A DNA stretch of 64,000 bases, taken from assembly GCF_009807005.1 (NCBI RefSeq), contig NZ_WUBR01000001.1, positions 1,116,001-1,180,000 of the forward strand. The letters are read 5' to 3'. The notes beneath the pieces were generated by a model. The model was not told where the DNA came from. It made no database searches and saw only the letters and a list, made by a program, of their open reading frames with translations. Each line of letters starts with the position of its first letter. The first letter of the stretch is position 1. Positions 36,445-46,408 of the stretch are shown piece after piece. Position numbers and translations under genes: made by a program. Source of the stretch: Aurantiacibacter rhizosphaerae (GTDB taxonomy: Bacteria > Pseudomonadota > Alphaproteobacteria > Sphingomonadales > Sphingomonadaceae).

Positions 36445-36879
36445 CTAGCGGGCGCTGTCGGCCGCGTCGCTGGCGAGGCGGTCGACACGCTCGTTCTCTA
36501 CATGGCCCGAGTGGCCCTTTACCCATTGCCAGTGGATCTGATGCGGTGCGGCCGCCTCGATCAGATCGTGCCACAGGTCTTCATTGCGCACCGGCTTCTT
36601 GCTGGCATTCACCCAGCCGCGCTTTTTCCAGCCTTCGACCCACTTCGTGATACCGTCGATGACATAGCGGCTGTCTGTATGCAACGTAACCTCGCACGGT
36701 TCGATCAGGGCCTTCAGCGCGCGGATCGCAGCCGTCATCTCCATGCGATTGTTGGTGGTTTCGGGATCGGAGCCGGATAGCTCCTTCTCATGCGTGCCCA
36801 TGCGCAGCAGCGCGCCCCAGCCACCGGGGCCGGGATTGCCCTTGCAGGCACCATCGGTAAAGATATCGACGTGTTTCAC
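36445..36879 (-). CDS. rnhA: Ribonuclease HI
   Basis: A 144-residue RNase H1 that cuts RNA in RNA-DNA hybrids. The catalytic carboxylates Asp9 ([11 protein letters not shown]), Glu47 (NNRMEM), Asp69 (HTDSRYV) and Asp133 (NERVDRLA) are all present, and so is the basic handle region. It overlaps the thrB stop by 4 bases, the usual ispH-thrB-rnhA order of alphaproteobacteria. Confidence 0.97.
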   Translation of the reverse strand: MKHVDIFTDGACKGNPGPGGWGALLRMGTHEKELSGSDPETTNNRMEMTAAIRALKALIEPCEVTLHTDSRYVIDGITKWVEGWKKRGWVNASKKPVRNEDLWHDLIEAAAPHQIHWQWVKGHSGHVENERVDRLASDAADSAR

Positions 36880-37850
36880 GAGCCGAACACAGCCTTTCCT
36901 TCGCGGCGATAGAATTCCAGCCTGCGCACGAAATCCATCGGGTCTTTCCTTGTCACCAGCGCATCTGCCGGGGTTTCGATCCAGTCCTGTGCGCGGCTAG
37001 AGATGAACCGCAGGGCCGCACCTTGTGCCAGCAGCGGCATGGCCTCGCGCTCATCATCCTCCAGCAACCGCGTGCTTTCATAGCCTTCGACAAGGGCCTG
37101 TCCCACATCGGGCCGATAATCGCGGCCATCGCTGCTGAAGCTCCAGGCGGCATGGGTCACGGCCAGATCATAGGCCATGGCATCGTTGCAGGCGAAGTAG
37201 AAATCAATCAGCGCGCTGACATTATCCCCGCGCATCAACACGTTATCGGGAAAAAGGTCCGAATGGATGATGGAGCGGGGCAGGCCATCGGGCCAGCGCT
37301 GCGCCACGTCGCGCGCCATCTCCACCACGCCGGGAAGGGCTGGATCGATGGCTGCCAGGGCCTGCGCCGGACAATCCGCCAGCACTTGCGCGGATACATC
37401 CGGGCCAAGGCTGTTTTGTCGCTTTCCGGAAAAGCCCATCGCCGTAGCGTGCATTTCGGCGAGCACCCGGCCCACGCTGCGCGCCTGCGCAGGGGTTGGC
37501 GCATCCACCGAAACGCCGGGCAGAAATTCGATCAGCGCCACGGCCTTGCCCTGCAACATGCGTGATGACGCGCCTGAGCGATCATGGATGGTGCGCGGCA
37601 CGGGGCAGTCGTGCGCCGCCAGGTGATCCAGCAGATCGAGGAAGAAGGGCAGGTCTTCCAGCTCTATGCGTCGTTCATACATGGTGAGGATAAAGCGCTT
37701 GCCATTGGCCGCGCTGCCGCTGGTTTCGATCAGCCAGTTGGAATTGGAAACCCCCTCGGCAATCCCCTTTGCCGAGACCAGTTCACCAACGTCATATTCC
37801 GCGATCAGTTCGGCCAGGGTTTCTGCCGAGAGCTGCGTGTAAACCGCCAT
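36876..37850 (-). CDS. thrB: Homoserine kinase, APH-fold (ThrB2 type)
   Basis: A 324-residue kinase of the aminoglycoside-phosphotransferase fold that phosphorylates homoserine for threonine synthesis, the non-GHMP type usual in alphaproteobacteria. Recognisable are [11 protein letters not shown] (nucleotide loop), [14 protein letters not shown] (catalytic loop with Asp and Asn) and [17 protein letters not shown] (metal Asp). It begins 10 bases after ispH and overlaps rnhA. Confidence 0.93.
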   Translation of the reverse strand: MAVYTQLSAETLAELIAEYDVGELVSAKGIAEGVSNSNWLIETSGSAANGKRFILTMYERRIELEDLPFFLDLLDHLAAHDCPVPRTIHDRSGASSRMLQGKAVALIEFLPGVSVDAPTPAQARSVGRVLAEMHATAMGFSGKRQNSLGPDVSAQVLADCPAQALAAIDPALPGVVEMARDVAQRWPDGLPRSIIHSDLFPDNVLMRGDNVSALIDFYFACNDAMAYDLAVTHAAWSFSSDGRDYRPDVGQALVEGYESTRLLEDDEREAMPLLAQGAALRFISSRAQDWIETPADALVTRKDPMDFVRRLEFYRREGKAVFGS

Positions 37851-37860
37851 GGATAAAGGC

Positions 37861-38835
37861 CTAGTCCGTCAACTGGCGAGGCAGTTTGAAAACCATTTTC
37901 TCCTCCGCGGTGCGGATCTTCTCCTCCCGCACATCGCGCCATTCGGCCAGCTTTGCCACCACTTCGCGCACCAGCACCTCTGGCGCGCTGGCGCCTGCGG
38001 TGATGCCCACCGTGCCGATGCCATCCAGCCATGCGGGATCGATTTCCGATGCGCGCTGGATCAGGTGGGACGTGGTGCCCAGCCGCTCTGCCACTTCTAC
38101 CAGCCGCAGGGAGTTGGACGAGTTGGGCGCGCCGATCACCAACACCAGATCGCAGCCCGGCGCCATCGCCTTCACCGCTTCCTGCCGGTTGGATGTGGCA
38201 TAGCAGATGTCTTCCGCCTTGGGCGCCACGATATTGGGATAGCGCACCTTCAGCGCGTTCACGATTTCGGCGGTGTCATCCACGGAAAGCGTGGTTTGCG
38301 TCAGGAAGGAAATCTTTTCGTCCTGCCCGAACGGCAATTTGCCCACGTCATCCACGGTTTCCACCAGCGTCATCTGGCCTTCGGGCACCTGGCCCATGGT
38401 GCCGATCACTTCGGGATGGCCGGCATGGCCGATGAAGATGATGTGCTTGCCCTTTTCGATCTGGCGTTCTGCCTGACGGTGCACCTTGGATACCAGCGGG
38501 CAGGTGGCATCGACATAGATCATCTCGCGCCGTTCGGCCTCTGCCGGAACGGATTTGGGTACGCCATGCGCGCTGAAGACAACCGGCATATCGTCCGGCA
38601 CCTCGTCCAGCTCCTCCACGAAGATGGCGCCTTTTTCCTTCAGGCCTTCCACCACATAGCGGTTATGCACGATTTCGTGCCGCACATAGACGGGCGCGCC
38701 GTACTTCTCGATCGCCTTTTCAACGATCTCGATGGCGCGATCCACACCGGCGCAAAATCCGCGCGGTGCGGCGATCAATACGCTAAGCGGCAATTTCTCG
38801 CCGGAAGGGCGGCTATCCTGAAATGGGGCGTTCAT
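37861..38835 (-). CDS. ispH: 4-hydroxy-3-methylbut-2-enyl diphosphate reductase
   Basis: A 324-residue iron-sulfur enzyme (LytB) that makes IPP and DMAPP in the last step of the MEP isoprenoid pathway. The three cluster Cys are Cys28 (PRGFCAGV), Cys112 (DATCPLVSK) and Cys211 ([12 protein letters not shown]). Also seen: SAHGVPKSV and TQTTLS. Full length. First gene of the ispH-thrB-rnhA unit. Confidence 0.97.
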   Translation of the reverse strand: MNAPFQDSRPSGEKLPLSVLIAAPRGFCAGVDRAIEIVEKAIEKYGAPVYVRHEIVHNRYVVEGLKEKGAIFVEELDEVPDDMPVVFSAHGVPKSVPAEAERREMIYVDATCPLVSKVHRQAERQIEKGKHIIFIGHAGHPEVIGTMGQVPEGQMTLVETVDDVGKLPFGQDEKISFLTQTTLSVDDTAEIVNALKVRYPNIVAPKAEDICYATSNRQEAVKAMAPGCDLVLVIGAPNSSNSLRLVEVAERLGTTSHLIQRASEIDPAWLDGIGTVGITAGASAPEVLVREVVAKLAEWRDVREEKIRTAEEKMVFKLPRQLTD

Positions 38836-38935
38836 GCATGTGCCTCTAGCTGTTGTCGCCTAGTCGGGAAAGGGCTAGGGCCCTGCGAACAGAATTTGGC
38901 GGCTGAAATTGCTGCGCATGATACAAGGAATGGGA

Positions 38936-39586
38936 ATGAAAGCTCGGATCGCAATACTTGGCGCTGTTGCCGGCCTCACGGTTCTGGGTGGCTGCCGCAG
39001 CGAAGGCGATATCGTGGTGGATACAGGCGTCGGCATTACCGCGCTTCGGTCTGTCTGCCCGGCAGTGGGCGTTCCCGATTACACCGGTGATATCACGCTG
39101 TTTTCCCCGGCCGATGCGCGCACCGTGGATGCTCTTGATGTAACCGCGGCCATCACCAATGTGCGATCCACCTGCGATGAAAGCGGCGATCAGGTTTATG
39201 CCAGCGCCACCTTCGATGTGAACGCCGTGCGCAGCAACACGTCTGGCGCGCGCACCGTAACGCTGCCCTATTATTCCACCGTCCTGCGCGGCGGCACCTC
39301 CGTTGTGGCAAAGCGTATCGGCGAAGTTCAGCTGAACTTTGCGCCGGGCGAATCCCGCGCGCAGGCCAGCGGCACGGCAGGGGCATACGTAAACCGGGCG
39401 GAAGCCACGCTGCCGGAAGATATCCGGGAACGTATCACGCGCCGCCGCCGCGCTGGCGATCAGTCCGCTGCCATCGATCCTTTGACCGAACCCGATGTGC
39501 GCGCCGCAGTGGCCCGTGCCTCTTTCGAACTGCTGGTCGGCTTCCAGTTGACCGAGGACCAGCTGGCTTACAACGCTACTCGGTAA
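38936..39586 (+). CDS. Conserved lipoprotein, unknown function
   Basis: A 216-residue lipoprotein: signal peptide with LGG then Cys20. The mature part is a mixed alpha/beta domain with YTGDITLFSPADARTVDALDV, three Cys in CRSEG, SVCPAV and STCDESG (two could pair), and a basic ERITRRRRAG near the end. I recall such proteins in other Sphingomonadales but no function. ATG 38936 follows AAGGAA; an earlier start at 38909 would lengthen the signal peptide. Its stop lies in the first unit of the 17-base repeat array that follows. Confidence 0.75.
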   Translation: MKARIAILGAVAGLTVLGGCRSEGDIVVDTGVGITALRSVCPAVGVPDYTGDITLFSPADARTVDALDVTAAITNVRSTCDESGDQVYASATFDVNAVRSNTSGARTVTLPYYSTVLRGGTSVVAKRIGEVQLNFAPGESRAQASGTAGAYVNRAEATLPEDIRERITRRRRAGDQSAAIDPLTEPDVRAAVARASFELLVGFQLTEDQLAYNATR

Positions 39587-39645
39587 ATCGGGCTACGCGG
39601 TAAATCGGGCTACGCGGCAAATCGGGCTACGCGGCAAATCGGGCG
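39581..39645 (+). repeat. 17-base tandem repeat, 3.8 copies, covering a stop codon
   Basis: Units at 39581, 39598, 39615 and 39632 (partial): CGG(T/C)AAATCGGGCTACG. Units 1 and 2 have T, units 3 and 4 have C. The first unit contains the TAA stop of the upstream lipoprotein gene. The array ends about 38 bases before argS. Confidence 0.92.
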
Positions 39646-39682
39646 CTTTGCGCGGGCGGCCAAACAGGCTAACGGCTCGCCC

Positions 39683-41428
39683 ATGTCCGAGAACCAAACG
39701 ATATACGCCGCCTTTGCGGAAAAACTCGATGCCGTCCTTTCCGCGTTGGAGATGGAAGGCACGCTGCCGCCTGAAACGAACCGAGCCAATGTGAGTGTGG
39801 AGCCGCCGCGCGATCCCTCGCACGGCGATCTTGCAACCAATGCCGCCATGGTGCTGGCGAAGCAGGCGAAAAGCAATCCGCGCGCGCTGGCTGAGCAGAT
39901 CGTGGAGCATCTGCAGCGCGATCCTGCCATCACCAGCGCAGAGATTGCGGGTCCGGGCTTCATCAACCTGCGCCTTGCCCCGCACAGCTGGATAGAGGAG
40001 CTGTCCGCCATTGCCGCCAGGGGCGATGATTACGGCAAGTCCGCGATGGGCGCGGGCACCACGGTGAATATCGAATATGTCTCCGCCAATCCCACCGGCC
40101 CCATGCACATGGGCCATTGCCGGGGCGCGGTGGTGGGCGATGCGCTGGCCAGTCTGCTGGAACATGCAGGCCATAAGGTAACGCGCGAATATTACGTCAA
40201 CGATGCCGGCGGGCAGGTGGATACGCTCGCCCGCAGCGTGCATCTGCGATATCGGGAAGCGCTGGGCGAGGATATCGGCGAAATCCCCGAAGGCATGTAT
40301 CCCGGCGATTACCTGGTGCCCGTGGGCAAGGCCGCTGCCGATGAATTTGGCGATCGCTACGTGTCAGAGCCGGAAGCCGAATGGCTGCCCCTGTTCCGCG
40401 CCTTTGCGGTGGAGCGGATGATGGAGGTCATCAAGTCCGACCTCGCTACGCTGGGCATCCAGCATGACCTGTTTTCATCCGAAGCCGCGCTGCAGGCCGC
40501 GAAAAAGCCCGAAGCTGCCGAGGCATGGCTGCGCGAGCATGATCTTGTCTACGATGGCGTGCTGGAACAGCCCAAGGGCAAGACGATCGAGGATTGGGAG
40601 CCGGTGGAGCTGCCGCTGTTCCGTTCTACGAAATTCGGCGACGATCAGGATCGCCCGATCAAGAAGTCTGACGGCAAGTGGACCTATTTCGGCGCCGATC
40701 TCGCCTATCACATGCAGAAGGCGGAAAAAGCCGATGCGCTGATCGATATCTGGGGCGCCGATCATGCGGGCACGGTAAAGCGGATCAAGGCCGCCGTTGC
40801 CGCACTTTCCGAAGGACAAGGCACGTCCATCCCGTTTGACGTGAAGCTGGTGCAGATGGTGCAACTGCTGCGCGGCGGCGAACCTGTGAAGATGTCAAAG
40901 CGGTCCGGCAATTTCGTCACCATTGCTGACATGGTGGACGAAGTGGGCAAGGACGTGGTGCGCTTCACCATGCTGACCCGCAAGCCCGAAGCGCAGATGG
41001 ATTTCGATTTTGCCAAGGTAATCGAGGCCAGCAAGGACAACCCCGTATTCTACGTGCAATACGCCCATGCGCGCATCCGTTCCATCCTGCGCAAGGCTGC
41101 GGCGGAAGATCTGGCACCCTCCGATGCCAATCTCGATCTGCTGGCAGAGGACGATCTGACCCTGATCAAGCAGGCCGCCCAGTTCCCGCGCGAGGTGGAA
41201 GCCGCAGCCCGCGCGCGAGAACCGCACCGCATCGCTTTCTATCTTTACGATCTGGCCGCCGCATTCCATGCTTTCTGGAACCTGGGCAATGATGACGCGG
41301 CAAAACGCATCATCGTGGCACAGTCGGCTGAACTGTCCGAAGCGAGGCTTTTCCTTGCAGAGCAAATAGGGCAGGTTATTCGTAATGGCCTCGCAATCCT
41401 TGGGGTTGAGGCGGTTGAGGAGCTCTAG
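39683..41428 (+). CDS. argS: Arginyl-tRNA synthetase
   Basis: A 581-residue class I aminoacyl-tRNA synthetase. It has the N-terminal additional domain, the HIGH-type motif HMGH (142-145), the ArgRS feature ADLAYHMQKAEKAD, the KMSKS-type KMSKR (403-407) and a C-terminal DALR anticodon-binding domain. Full length. The SPOR gene begins 3 bases after the stop. Confidence 0.96.
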   Translation: MSENQTIYAAFAEKLDAVLSALEMEGTLPPETNRANVSVEPPRDPSHGDLATNAAMVLAKQAKSNPRALAEQIVEHLQRDPAITSAEIAGPGFINLRLAPHSWIEELSAIAARGDDYGKSAMGAGTTVNIEYVSANPTGPMHMGHCRGAVVGDALASLLEHAGHKVTREYYVNDAGGQVDTLARSVHLRYREALGEDIGEIPEGMYPGDYLVPVGKAAADEFGDRYVSEPEAEWLPLFRAFAVERMMEVIKSDLATLGIQHDLFSSEAALQAAKKPEAAEAWLREHDLVYDGVLEQPKGKTIEDWEPVELPLFRSTKFGDDQDRPIKKSDGKWTYFGADLAYHMQKAEKADALIDIWGADHAGTVKRIKAAVAALSEGQGTSIPFDVKLVQMVQLLRGGEPVKMSKRSGNFVTIADMVDEVGKDVVRFTMLTRKPEAQMDFDFAKVIEASKDNPVFYVQYAHARIRSILRKAAAEDLAPSDANLDLLAEDDLTLIKQAAQFPREVEAAARAREPHRIAFYLYDLAAAFHAFWNLGNDDAAKRIIVAQSAELSEARLFLAEQIGQVIRNGLAILGVEAVEEL

Positions 41429-41431
41429 ATC

Positions 41432-42121
41432 ATGAATCTTCCCGAGGGAGCAAATGACGAACCCTACACGGCAGAGGAGCAGCTTGCCCTTTCCGATGAA
41501 GAGGACTCGCTCCCCTGGCTGGAAGATGATGGCGATTACGAAGACGAGGGCGGATTTGACGCGCGCCTGATCTGGTTCACGATTGTGGGCCTGCTGGTGC
41601 TGGGCGCAATATTGGTGGGCGCATGGTGGCTGTTGCGCGATCGGCCCAATTCCGAACTGGTTGCCGATGGCACCGTGCTGGAAGCGCCCGATGGTCCGTA
41701 CAAGGAACGGCCCGAAAATCCGGGCGGTCGACAGGTGGAAGGCACCGGCGACACCGCATACCAGGTGGCCGAGGGCGAAGCGCAGCGTGGCCGCCTTGCC
41801 GATGCCGAACCCGATGCAGCGCGGCCCAGCATTGATGTGGCACAAGGCGAAGATGACGAGGCCGAGAAGGAAGCGGCTCCGCCCGCTGGCTCCGTTTTCG
41901 TGCAGATCGGCGCATACACCAGCCGTGCCGACGCAAGCCAGGCATGGGTTGAGGCACGAAGTCGCTACTCCGCGGTATCCGGCCTGAACCATCGCATCGT
42001 GGAGGCAGAGGTGAACGGCGCAAAGGTCTATCGCCTGCAGGTTATCGCCGCTAACAGGGCGGCTGGCGATGCCACTTGCCGCGCCATCCGCAACGCGGGC
42101 GGGGATTGCTATATCCGCTAA
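41432..42121 (+). CDS. SPOR domain protein, septal peptidoglycan binding
   Basis: A 229-residue bitopic membrane protein. An acidic cytoplasmic stretch (1-47), one transmembrane segment (about 48-70), a disordered Pro/Glu/Asp-rich linker and a C-terminal SPOR domain (about 150-229, VFVQIGAYTSRADASQAW) that binds denuded glycan strands at the septum. Two Cys (TCRAIRNAGGDC) near the end may pair. It lies in an argS-SPOR-nagZ-scpAB-tat order that is common in alphaproteobacteria. Confidence 0.9.
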   Translation: MNLPEGANDEPYTAEEQLALSDEEDSLPWLEDDGDYEDEGGFDARLIWFTIVGLLVLGAILVGAWWLLRDRPNSELVADGTVLEAPDGPYKERPENPGGRQVEGTGDTAYQVAEGEAQRGRLADAEPDAARPSIDVAQGEDDEAEKEAAPPAGSVFVQIGAYTSRADASQAWVEARSRYSAVSGLNHRIVEAEVNGAKVYRLQVIAANRAAGDATCRAIRNAGGDCYIR

Positions 42122-42217
42122 GCCGTTACGCAATGGACGTACGGCGGGCATGTTTTCCCCGGCACTGCTGACTGTAAAGCTTGCACCTTGGCGCGGATTT
42201 GGGCCTAATCCACGGCT

Positions 42218-43237
42218 ATGACGCCTGCCATATTCAGCCTTTCCGGCCTCACCCTGACGGGGGAGGAACGCGCCTTTTTCAAGGATGCGCTGCCAGCGGG
42301 ATACATCCTGTTCGGTCGCAATGTTCAGGATCGGCAGCAATTGCGCGCGCTGACCGATGCCTTGCGAGAATTGCACGGGCGGGAAGACCTGCTGATCTCC
42401 ATTGATCAGGAGGGCGGACGCGTATCGCGGATGAAGCCGCCCGAATGGGATAGCTATCCCGCCCCCGGTGCCTTTGCCCAGCTTTACGATATCGCCCCGG
42501 CCAGCGCCATTCAGGCCATTCGCGCCAATTCACAATTGCTGGCGCATGACCTGGCAGAGGTGGGCATTACGGTGGATTACCACCCCGTCCTCGATATTCC
42601 GTCAGAAGGCGCGCATGACGTGATCGGAGACCGCGCTCTTGGCCGCGATCCGATGCAGGTGGCCGCGCTGGGCCGCGCGACGTTGGATGGACTGGCGCGC
42701 GGCGGGGTGATCGGGTGTATCAAGCACATGCCGGGCCACGGGCGCGCCACGGTGGACAGTCACAAGGACTTGCCCGTGGTGGACGCCAGCGAGGCCGAGC
42801 TGGAAACCGACATGGCGCCATTCGCAAAGCTGGCCGATGCGCCCATCGCGATGACGGCGCACATCCGCTACACCGCATGGGATGCGAAAAATCCGGCGAC
42901 CCAATCCGAATTCGTGATTTCGCAGATCATCCGCAAGCGCATCGGCTTCGATGGTCTGCTGATGTCTGACGATATCGATATGCAGGCGCTCGACGGCACC
43001 ATTCCCGAACGATCGGAGCGTGCAATTGCCGCAGGCTGCGATCTGGTGCTGAATTGCTGGGGCAAGATGGATGACATGGTTGGCACGGCCAAGGCTCTAC
43101 CGACAATCACCGATGCGGGCCGATCGCGGCTGGACCGGGCGATGGCGGGCGCAGGCCGGGTTGGGGATGAAACACCCCGTGCCGAATTGCTGGCGTCGCG
43201 CGATGCCTTCCTCGCGCTGGTGGGCGAACGAGCGTGA
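42218..43237 (+). CDS. nagZ: Beta-N-acetylhexosaminidase
   Basis: A 339-residue glycoside hydrolase family 3 enzyme that removes GlcNAc from muropeptides in the cytosol during wall recycling. The family mark KHMPGHG (169-175), the general acid/base loop with His and Asp, and nucleophile Asp251 in GLLMSDDIDM are present. Its stop overlaps the scpA GTG by 4 bases. Confidence 0.93.
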   Translation: MTPAIFSLSGLTLTGEERAFFKDALPAGYILFGRNVQDRQQLRALTDALRELHGREDLLISIDQEGGRVSRMKPPEWDSYPAPGAFAQLYDIAPASAIQAIRANSQLLAHDLAEVGITVDYHPVLDIPSEGAHDVIGDRALGRDPMQVAALGRATLDGLARGGVIGCIKHMPGHGRATVDSHKDLPVVDASEAELETDMAPFAKLADAPIAMTAHIRYTAWDAKNPATQSEFVISQIIRKRIGFDGLLMSDDIDMQALDGTIPERSERAIAAGCDLVLNCWGKMDDMVGTAKALPTITDAGRSRLDRAMAGAGRVGDETPRAELLASRDAFLALVGERA

Positions 43238-44061
43238 CGGCGATGGAAGACGGCACGCTGTTCGACGATGTCGACCCTTCCGAGAATGATAGCGAGGACT
43301 GGCGCGGCATCGCCGCCCCGGCGGAAGCCGATTCAAGCGCGCTGTACATAGAGCTGGAGAACTGGGAAGGCCCGCTGGACCTGCTGCTGGACCTTGCCCG
43401 GCGGCAAAAGGTGGATCTGAAATCCATCTCCATCCTGGCGCTGGTGGATCAGTATATCGATTTTATCGAGCAGGCAGAGGCGCTGAAGCTGGAGATTGCG
43501 GCCGATTACCTCGTGATGGCGGCATGGCTGGCTTACCTGAAATCCGCGCTGCTGCTGCCCAAGGAAGAGCAGGAAGACCCCTCTCCTGAAGAGATGGCGC
43601 TGAAGCTGCAATTGCGCATCGCCCGGTTGGGCGCGATGCGAGAGGCTGGCGCAAGGCTGATGGGGCGGGACAGGCTGGGCCGCGATGTGTTTGCGCGCGG
43701 CGCGCCCGAAGGTCTTCGGATTCTCAAGAAGAACCAGTGGCAGTGCAATTGGTATCAGCTGGTCCACGCATACGGGCAGGTGAAGCTGCGCATGGAGCCG
43801 GTGGTCCACATGGTGGCAGAGCGGCCCGTGATGACGCTGGAATCCGCGATTGATCGCGTTTCCGCCATGCTGGGCGTATCGCTGGACTGGATGGAATTGC
43901 GCACTTTTCTGCCCGTCGATGCAGAACCGCGGCTGCGCAAATCGGCGCTCGCCAGCAGCTTTGTCGCCGCGCTGGAACTGGCCAAGCGGGGACGGGCGGA
44001 AATCCGGCAGGAGGAGATCTTCGGTCCCCTCCACCTCCGACGGCTGAAGGCCGATGCCTGA
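43234..44061 (+). CDS. scpA: Segregation and condensation protein A
   Basis: A 275-residue kleisin subunit that joins the SMC dimer with ScpB for chromosome organisation. The N-terminal part has the kleisin SMC-neck pattern ENWEGPLDLLLDLARRQKVDL; the C-terminal winged helix is in the last 80 residues. It starts with GTG at 43234 (overlapping nagZ); an ATG at 43243 is possible. It overlaps scpB by 8 bases. Confidence 0.93.
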   Translation: MTAMEDGTLFDDVDPSENDSEDWRGIAAPAEADSSALYIELENWEGPLDLLLDLARRQKVDLKSISILALVDQYIDFIEQAEALKLEIAADYLVMAAWLAYLKSALLLPKEEQEDPSPEEMALKLQLRIARLGAMREAGARLMGRDRLGRDVFARGAPEGLRILKKNQWQCNWYQLVHAYGQVKLRMEPVVHMVAERPVMTLESAIDRVSAMLGVSLDWMELRTFLPVDAEPRLRKSALASSFVAALELAKRGRAEIRQEEIFGPLHLRRLKADA

Positions 44062-44794
44062 AGGAGCGGCAGACGGCCCGGACGATCTGATGCGCGCGGT
44101 GGAGGCGTGCCTGTTCGCAGCAGAAGAACCGCTGACGCGCGAACAGATCTCGGCGCACGTTGGTGATGCCGATGTGAAGGATGCGCTGCGAGCCCTGCAG
44201 GAGCAATACGCGCCGCGCGGCATCAATCTGGTGGAGCGGGCCAAGCGCTGGCAATTCCAGACCGCGCCGGATCTTGCGCATATCCTGCGGCGGGAGAAAG
44301 ACCAGCTCCGCCGCCTGAGCCGCGCGGCCACGGAAGTGCTTGCAATCATTGCCTATCACGAACCCGTCAGTCGCGCGGAGATAGAGGCGATACGCGGCGT
44401 GCAGACCAGCGGCGGCACGCTGGATGTGTTGATGGAAGCGGGCTGGGTGCGCGTGGCGGGGCGGCGCGAAGTGCCCGGTCGGCCGGTGATATATGCCACC
44501 ACGCCGGAATTTCTCAGCCACTTCGGACTGGACAGCCGCAAGGATCTGCCGGGCATTGCCGAACTCAAGGCTTCCGGTCTGCTGGACCCGGTGGACGATG
44601 CCTATGACGATCTGATGGAGCAGCGGGAGAGCAGCGCCCAGGCAGGGGCTGCGGATGCATCCGAAAATCAGGCACAGGACGGCGTTAAAACCGCGCCTGA
44701 TCTTGCGCAGGAAGCAGAGGACACGGACGGGGCGGCAGCGGACCGGGACGGGCCGGATGCAGAGACGCTGGAAAAGCCGGACGAAAGCGCCTAG
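44054..44794 (+). CDS. scpB: Segregation and condensation protein B
   Basis: A 246-residue ScpB with two winged-helix domains (about residues 10-160): VEACLFAAEEPLTREQI at the start and AIIAYHEPVSRAEIEAIRG further on. The last ~70 residues are acidic and low in complexity (Asp, Ala, Glu, Gln), an extension beyond the fold. It works with ScpA and SMC. Confidence 0.92.
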   Translation: MPEGAADGPDDLMRAVEACLFAAEEPLTREQISAHVGDADVKDALRALQEQYAPRGINLVERAKRWQFQTAPDLAHILRREKDQLRRLSRAATEVLAIIAYHEPVSRAEIEAIRGVQTSGGTLDVLMEAGWVRVAGRREVPGRPVIYATTPEFLSHFGLDSRKDLPGIAELKASGLLDPVDDAYDDLMEQRESSAQAGAADASENQAQDGVKTAPDLAQEAEDTDGAAADRDGPDAETLEKPDESA

Positions 44795-44825
44795 ACTCCG
44801 GCTTTAAAGATTTCGGAGAATATTC

Positions 44826-45086
44826 GTGGGTAGCATTGGACCATTCCAGATCCTGATAATCGCACTGGTGATACTGGTGCTGTTCGGCCGTGGCCGTATC
44901 AGCGAGATGATGGGCGATTTCGGCAAGGGCGTGAAAAGCTTCCGCAAGGGCCTGTCGGATGAGGAAAATTCTTCCTCTGACGAAAAGCCCGCATCGCGCA
45001 TCGAGGGGCCCTCGCACGATGCAAAGCCAGCCGGGGAAACCATCGATCCCGCTCCGGCAGCCACCGGCGACAAGACCACTTCCTGA
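44826..45086 (+). CDS. tatA: Twin-arginine translocase subunit TatA
   Basis: An 86-residue single-span protein: short periplasmic leader, hydrophobic helix (about 6-20, QILIIALVILVLFG), amphipathic helix with MMGDFGKGVKSFRKGL and an acidic tail. It starts with GTG after GGAG. It forms the pore-like part of the Tat system for folded proteins. Confidence 0.93.
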   Translation: MGSIGPFQILIIALVILVLFGRGRISEMMGDFGKGVKSFRKGLSDEENSSSDEKPASRIEGPSHDAKPAGETIDPAPAATGDKTTS

Positions 45087-45113
45087 TCCTTTGTAAGCGA
45101 GCGCCGCTGACCC

Positions 45114-45578
45114 ATGTTCGATATCGGCGCAACAGAGCTGTTGCTCATCGTTGTGGTGGCCATCCTTGTGATTGGCCCCAAGGACATGCCGCTTGCCATG
45201 CGTACCGCTGGCCGCTGGATCGGAAAGATCCGCAAGCTGTCCGGCCATTTCCGCACCGGTCTTGACGCGATGGTGCGCGAGGCGGAGCTGGAGGACATGG
45301 AGAAGAAGTGGAAAGCGCAGAATGAAAAGGTGATGCGAGAGCATCCCGACGGCGCGCCCGCGCAGGGTGATGGTGAGATGGAACACACGGGCGCATATCC
45401 ACCGGCCAAGGCTGCCGAGATGAAGCGCCTGGCGCAGGAAAAATCCGCCGCGAACGAAGCGGCTGCCAACGAAGCGGCTGCCACCAACACGGCCGGGGCA
45501 GAAAGCGCAACCAGCAGGGTCGCAGCGAAGGACACCCCGGCGAAGTCTGAAGAACCGCCTGAAAAGGACGCCGGATAA
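45114..45578 (+). CDS. tatB: Twin-arginine translocase subunit TatB
   Basis: A 154-residue TatB: N-terminal helix FDIGATELLLIVVVAILVIG followed by PKDMPLAMRTAGRWIGKIR and a long amphipathic, then Ala-rich tail. It joins TatC to receive RR signal peptides. The TAA stop shares a base with the tatC ATG. Confidence 0.93.
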   Translation: MFDIGATELLLIVVVAILVIGPKDMPLAMRTAGRWIGKIRKLSGHFRTGLDAMVREAELEDMEKKWKAQNEKVMREHPDGAPAQGDGEMEHTGAYPPAKAAEMKRLAQEKSAANEAAANEAAATNTAGAESATSRVAAKDTPAKSEEPPEKDAG

Positions 45579-46396
45579 TGGCGTTCAAGATATCCGACCT
45601 CGACGATACGCAGGCTCCGTTGATGGAGCATCTGATCGAACTGCGCGGACGACTGGTGCGGGCCGTGGCGGCCTTTGGCGTGGCCTTTGCGGTGTGCCTT
45701 TATTTTGCCGACGATATCTTCGGCATTCTGGTGCGCCCGCTCACCGCCAGTTTTGGCGCGGGTGAGGGGCGGCTGGTGTACACCCAGCTTTACGGGGCCT
45801 TCTTCGTCGAGATCAAGGTGGCGATCTTCGCGGCCTTCTTCGTCAGTTTCCCGATCATCGCCAACCAATTATGGGCCTTTGTTGCGCCGGGCCTGTATGC
45901 GCGGGAGAAGCGGGCATTTCTGCCTTTCCTGATCGCCACGCCGGTGCTGTTCACCGCAGGCGCGTGCCTTGCCTATTTCGTGGTGATGCCGCTGGCCTTC
46001 CCGTGGTTCCTGGGATTTCAGGGCAATGTGGGCGGCATCAATGCAGAGGCGCTGCCCGAAATGGGCGAGTATCTCGATCTCGTCATGCGCTTCATCCTGG
46101 CCTTCGGGATCAGTTTCCTGCTGCCGGTGCTGCTGATGCTGCTGAACCGTGCGGGCCTTGTTTCGCGCGATCAGCTTGTGTCGGCGCGCAAATATGTGAT
46201 CGTGCTGGTGGTGGCGCTGGCGGCGATCATCACCCCGCCGGACGTGATTTCCCAGCTCGTGCTGGCCATTCCGCTGCTGATGCTGTTCGAAGGTTCGCTG
46301 ATCCTGATGAAGATCACCGAACGCCGCGATGCGAAGCTGAAAGAGGAAGAGGCGGCCGAGGAGGCTGCAAAGCCCGATAGCGAAACCTCGGCCTAG
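45578..46396 (+). CDS. tatC: Twin-arginine translocase subunit TatC
   Basis: A 272-residue six-span membrane protein that binds the twin-arginine signal. Family patterns are PLMEHLIELRGRLVRA, LWAFVAPGLYAREKRAFLPF and PPDVISQLVLAIPL. The C-terminal tail is charged. Convergent with the amidohydrolase gene 12 bases away. Confidence 0.95.
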   Translation: MAFKISDLDDTQAPLMEHLIELRGRLVRAVAAFGVAFAVCLYFADDIFGILVRPLTASFGAGEGRLVYTQLYGAFFVEIKVAIFAAFFVSFPIIANQLWAFVAPGLYAREKRAFLPFLIATPVLFTAGACLAYFVVMPLAFPWFLGFQGNVGGINAEALPEMGEYLDLVMRFILAFGISFLLPVLLMLLNRAGLVSRDQLVSARKYVIVLVVALAAIITPPDVISQLVLAIPLLMLFEGSLILMKITERRDAKLKEEEAAEEAAKPDSETSA

Positions 46397-46408
46397 CCGC
46401 CTACTGCC

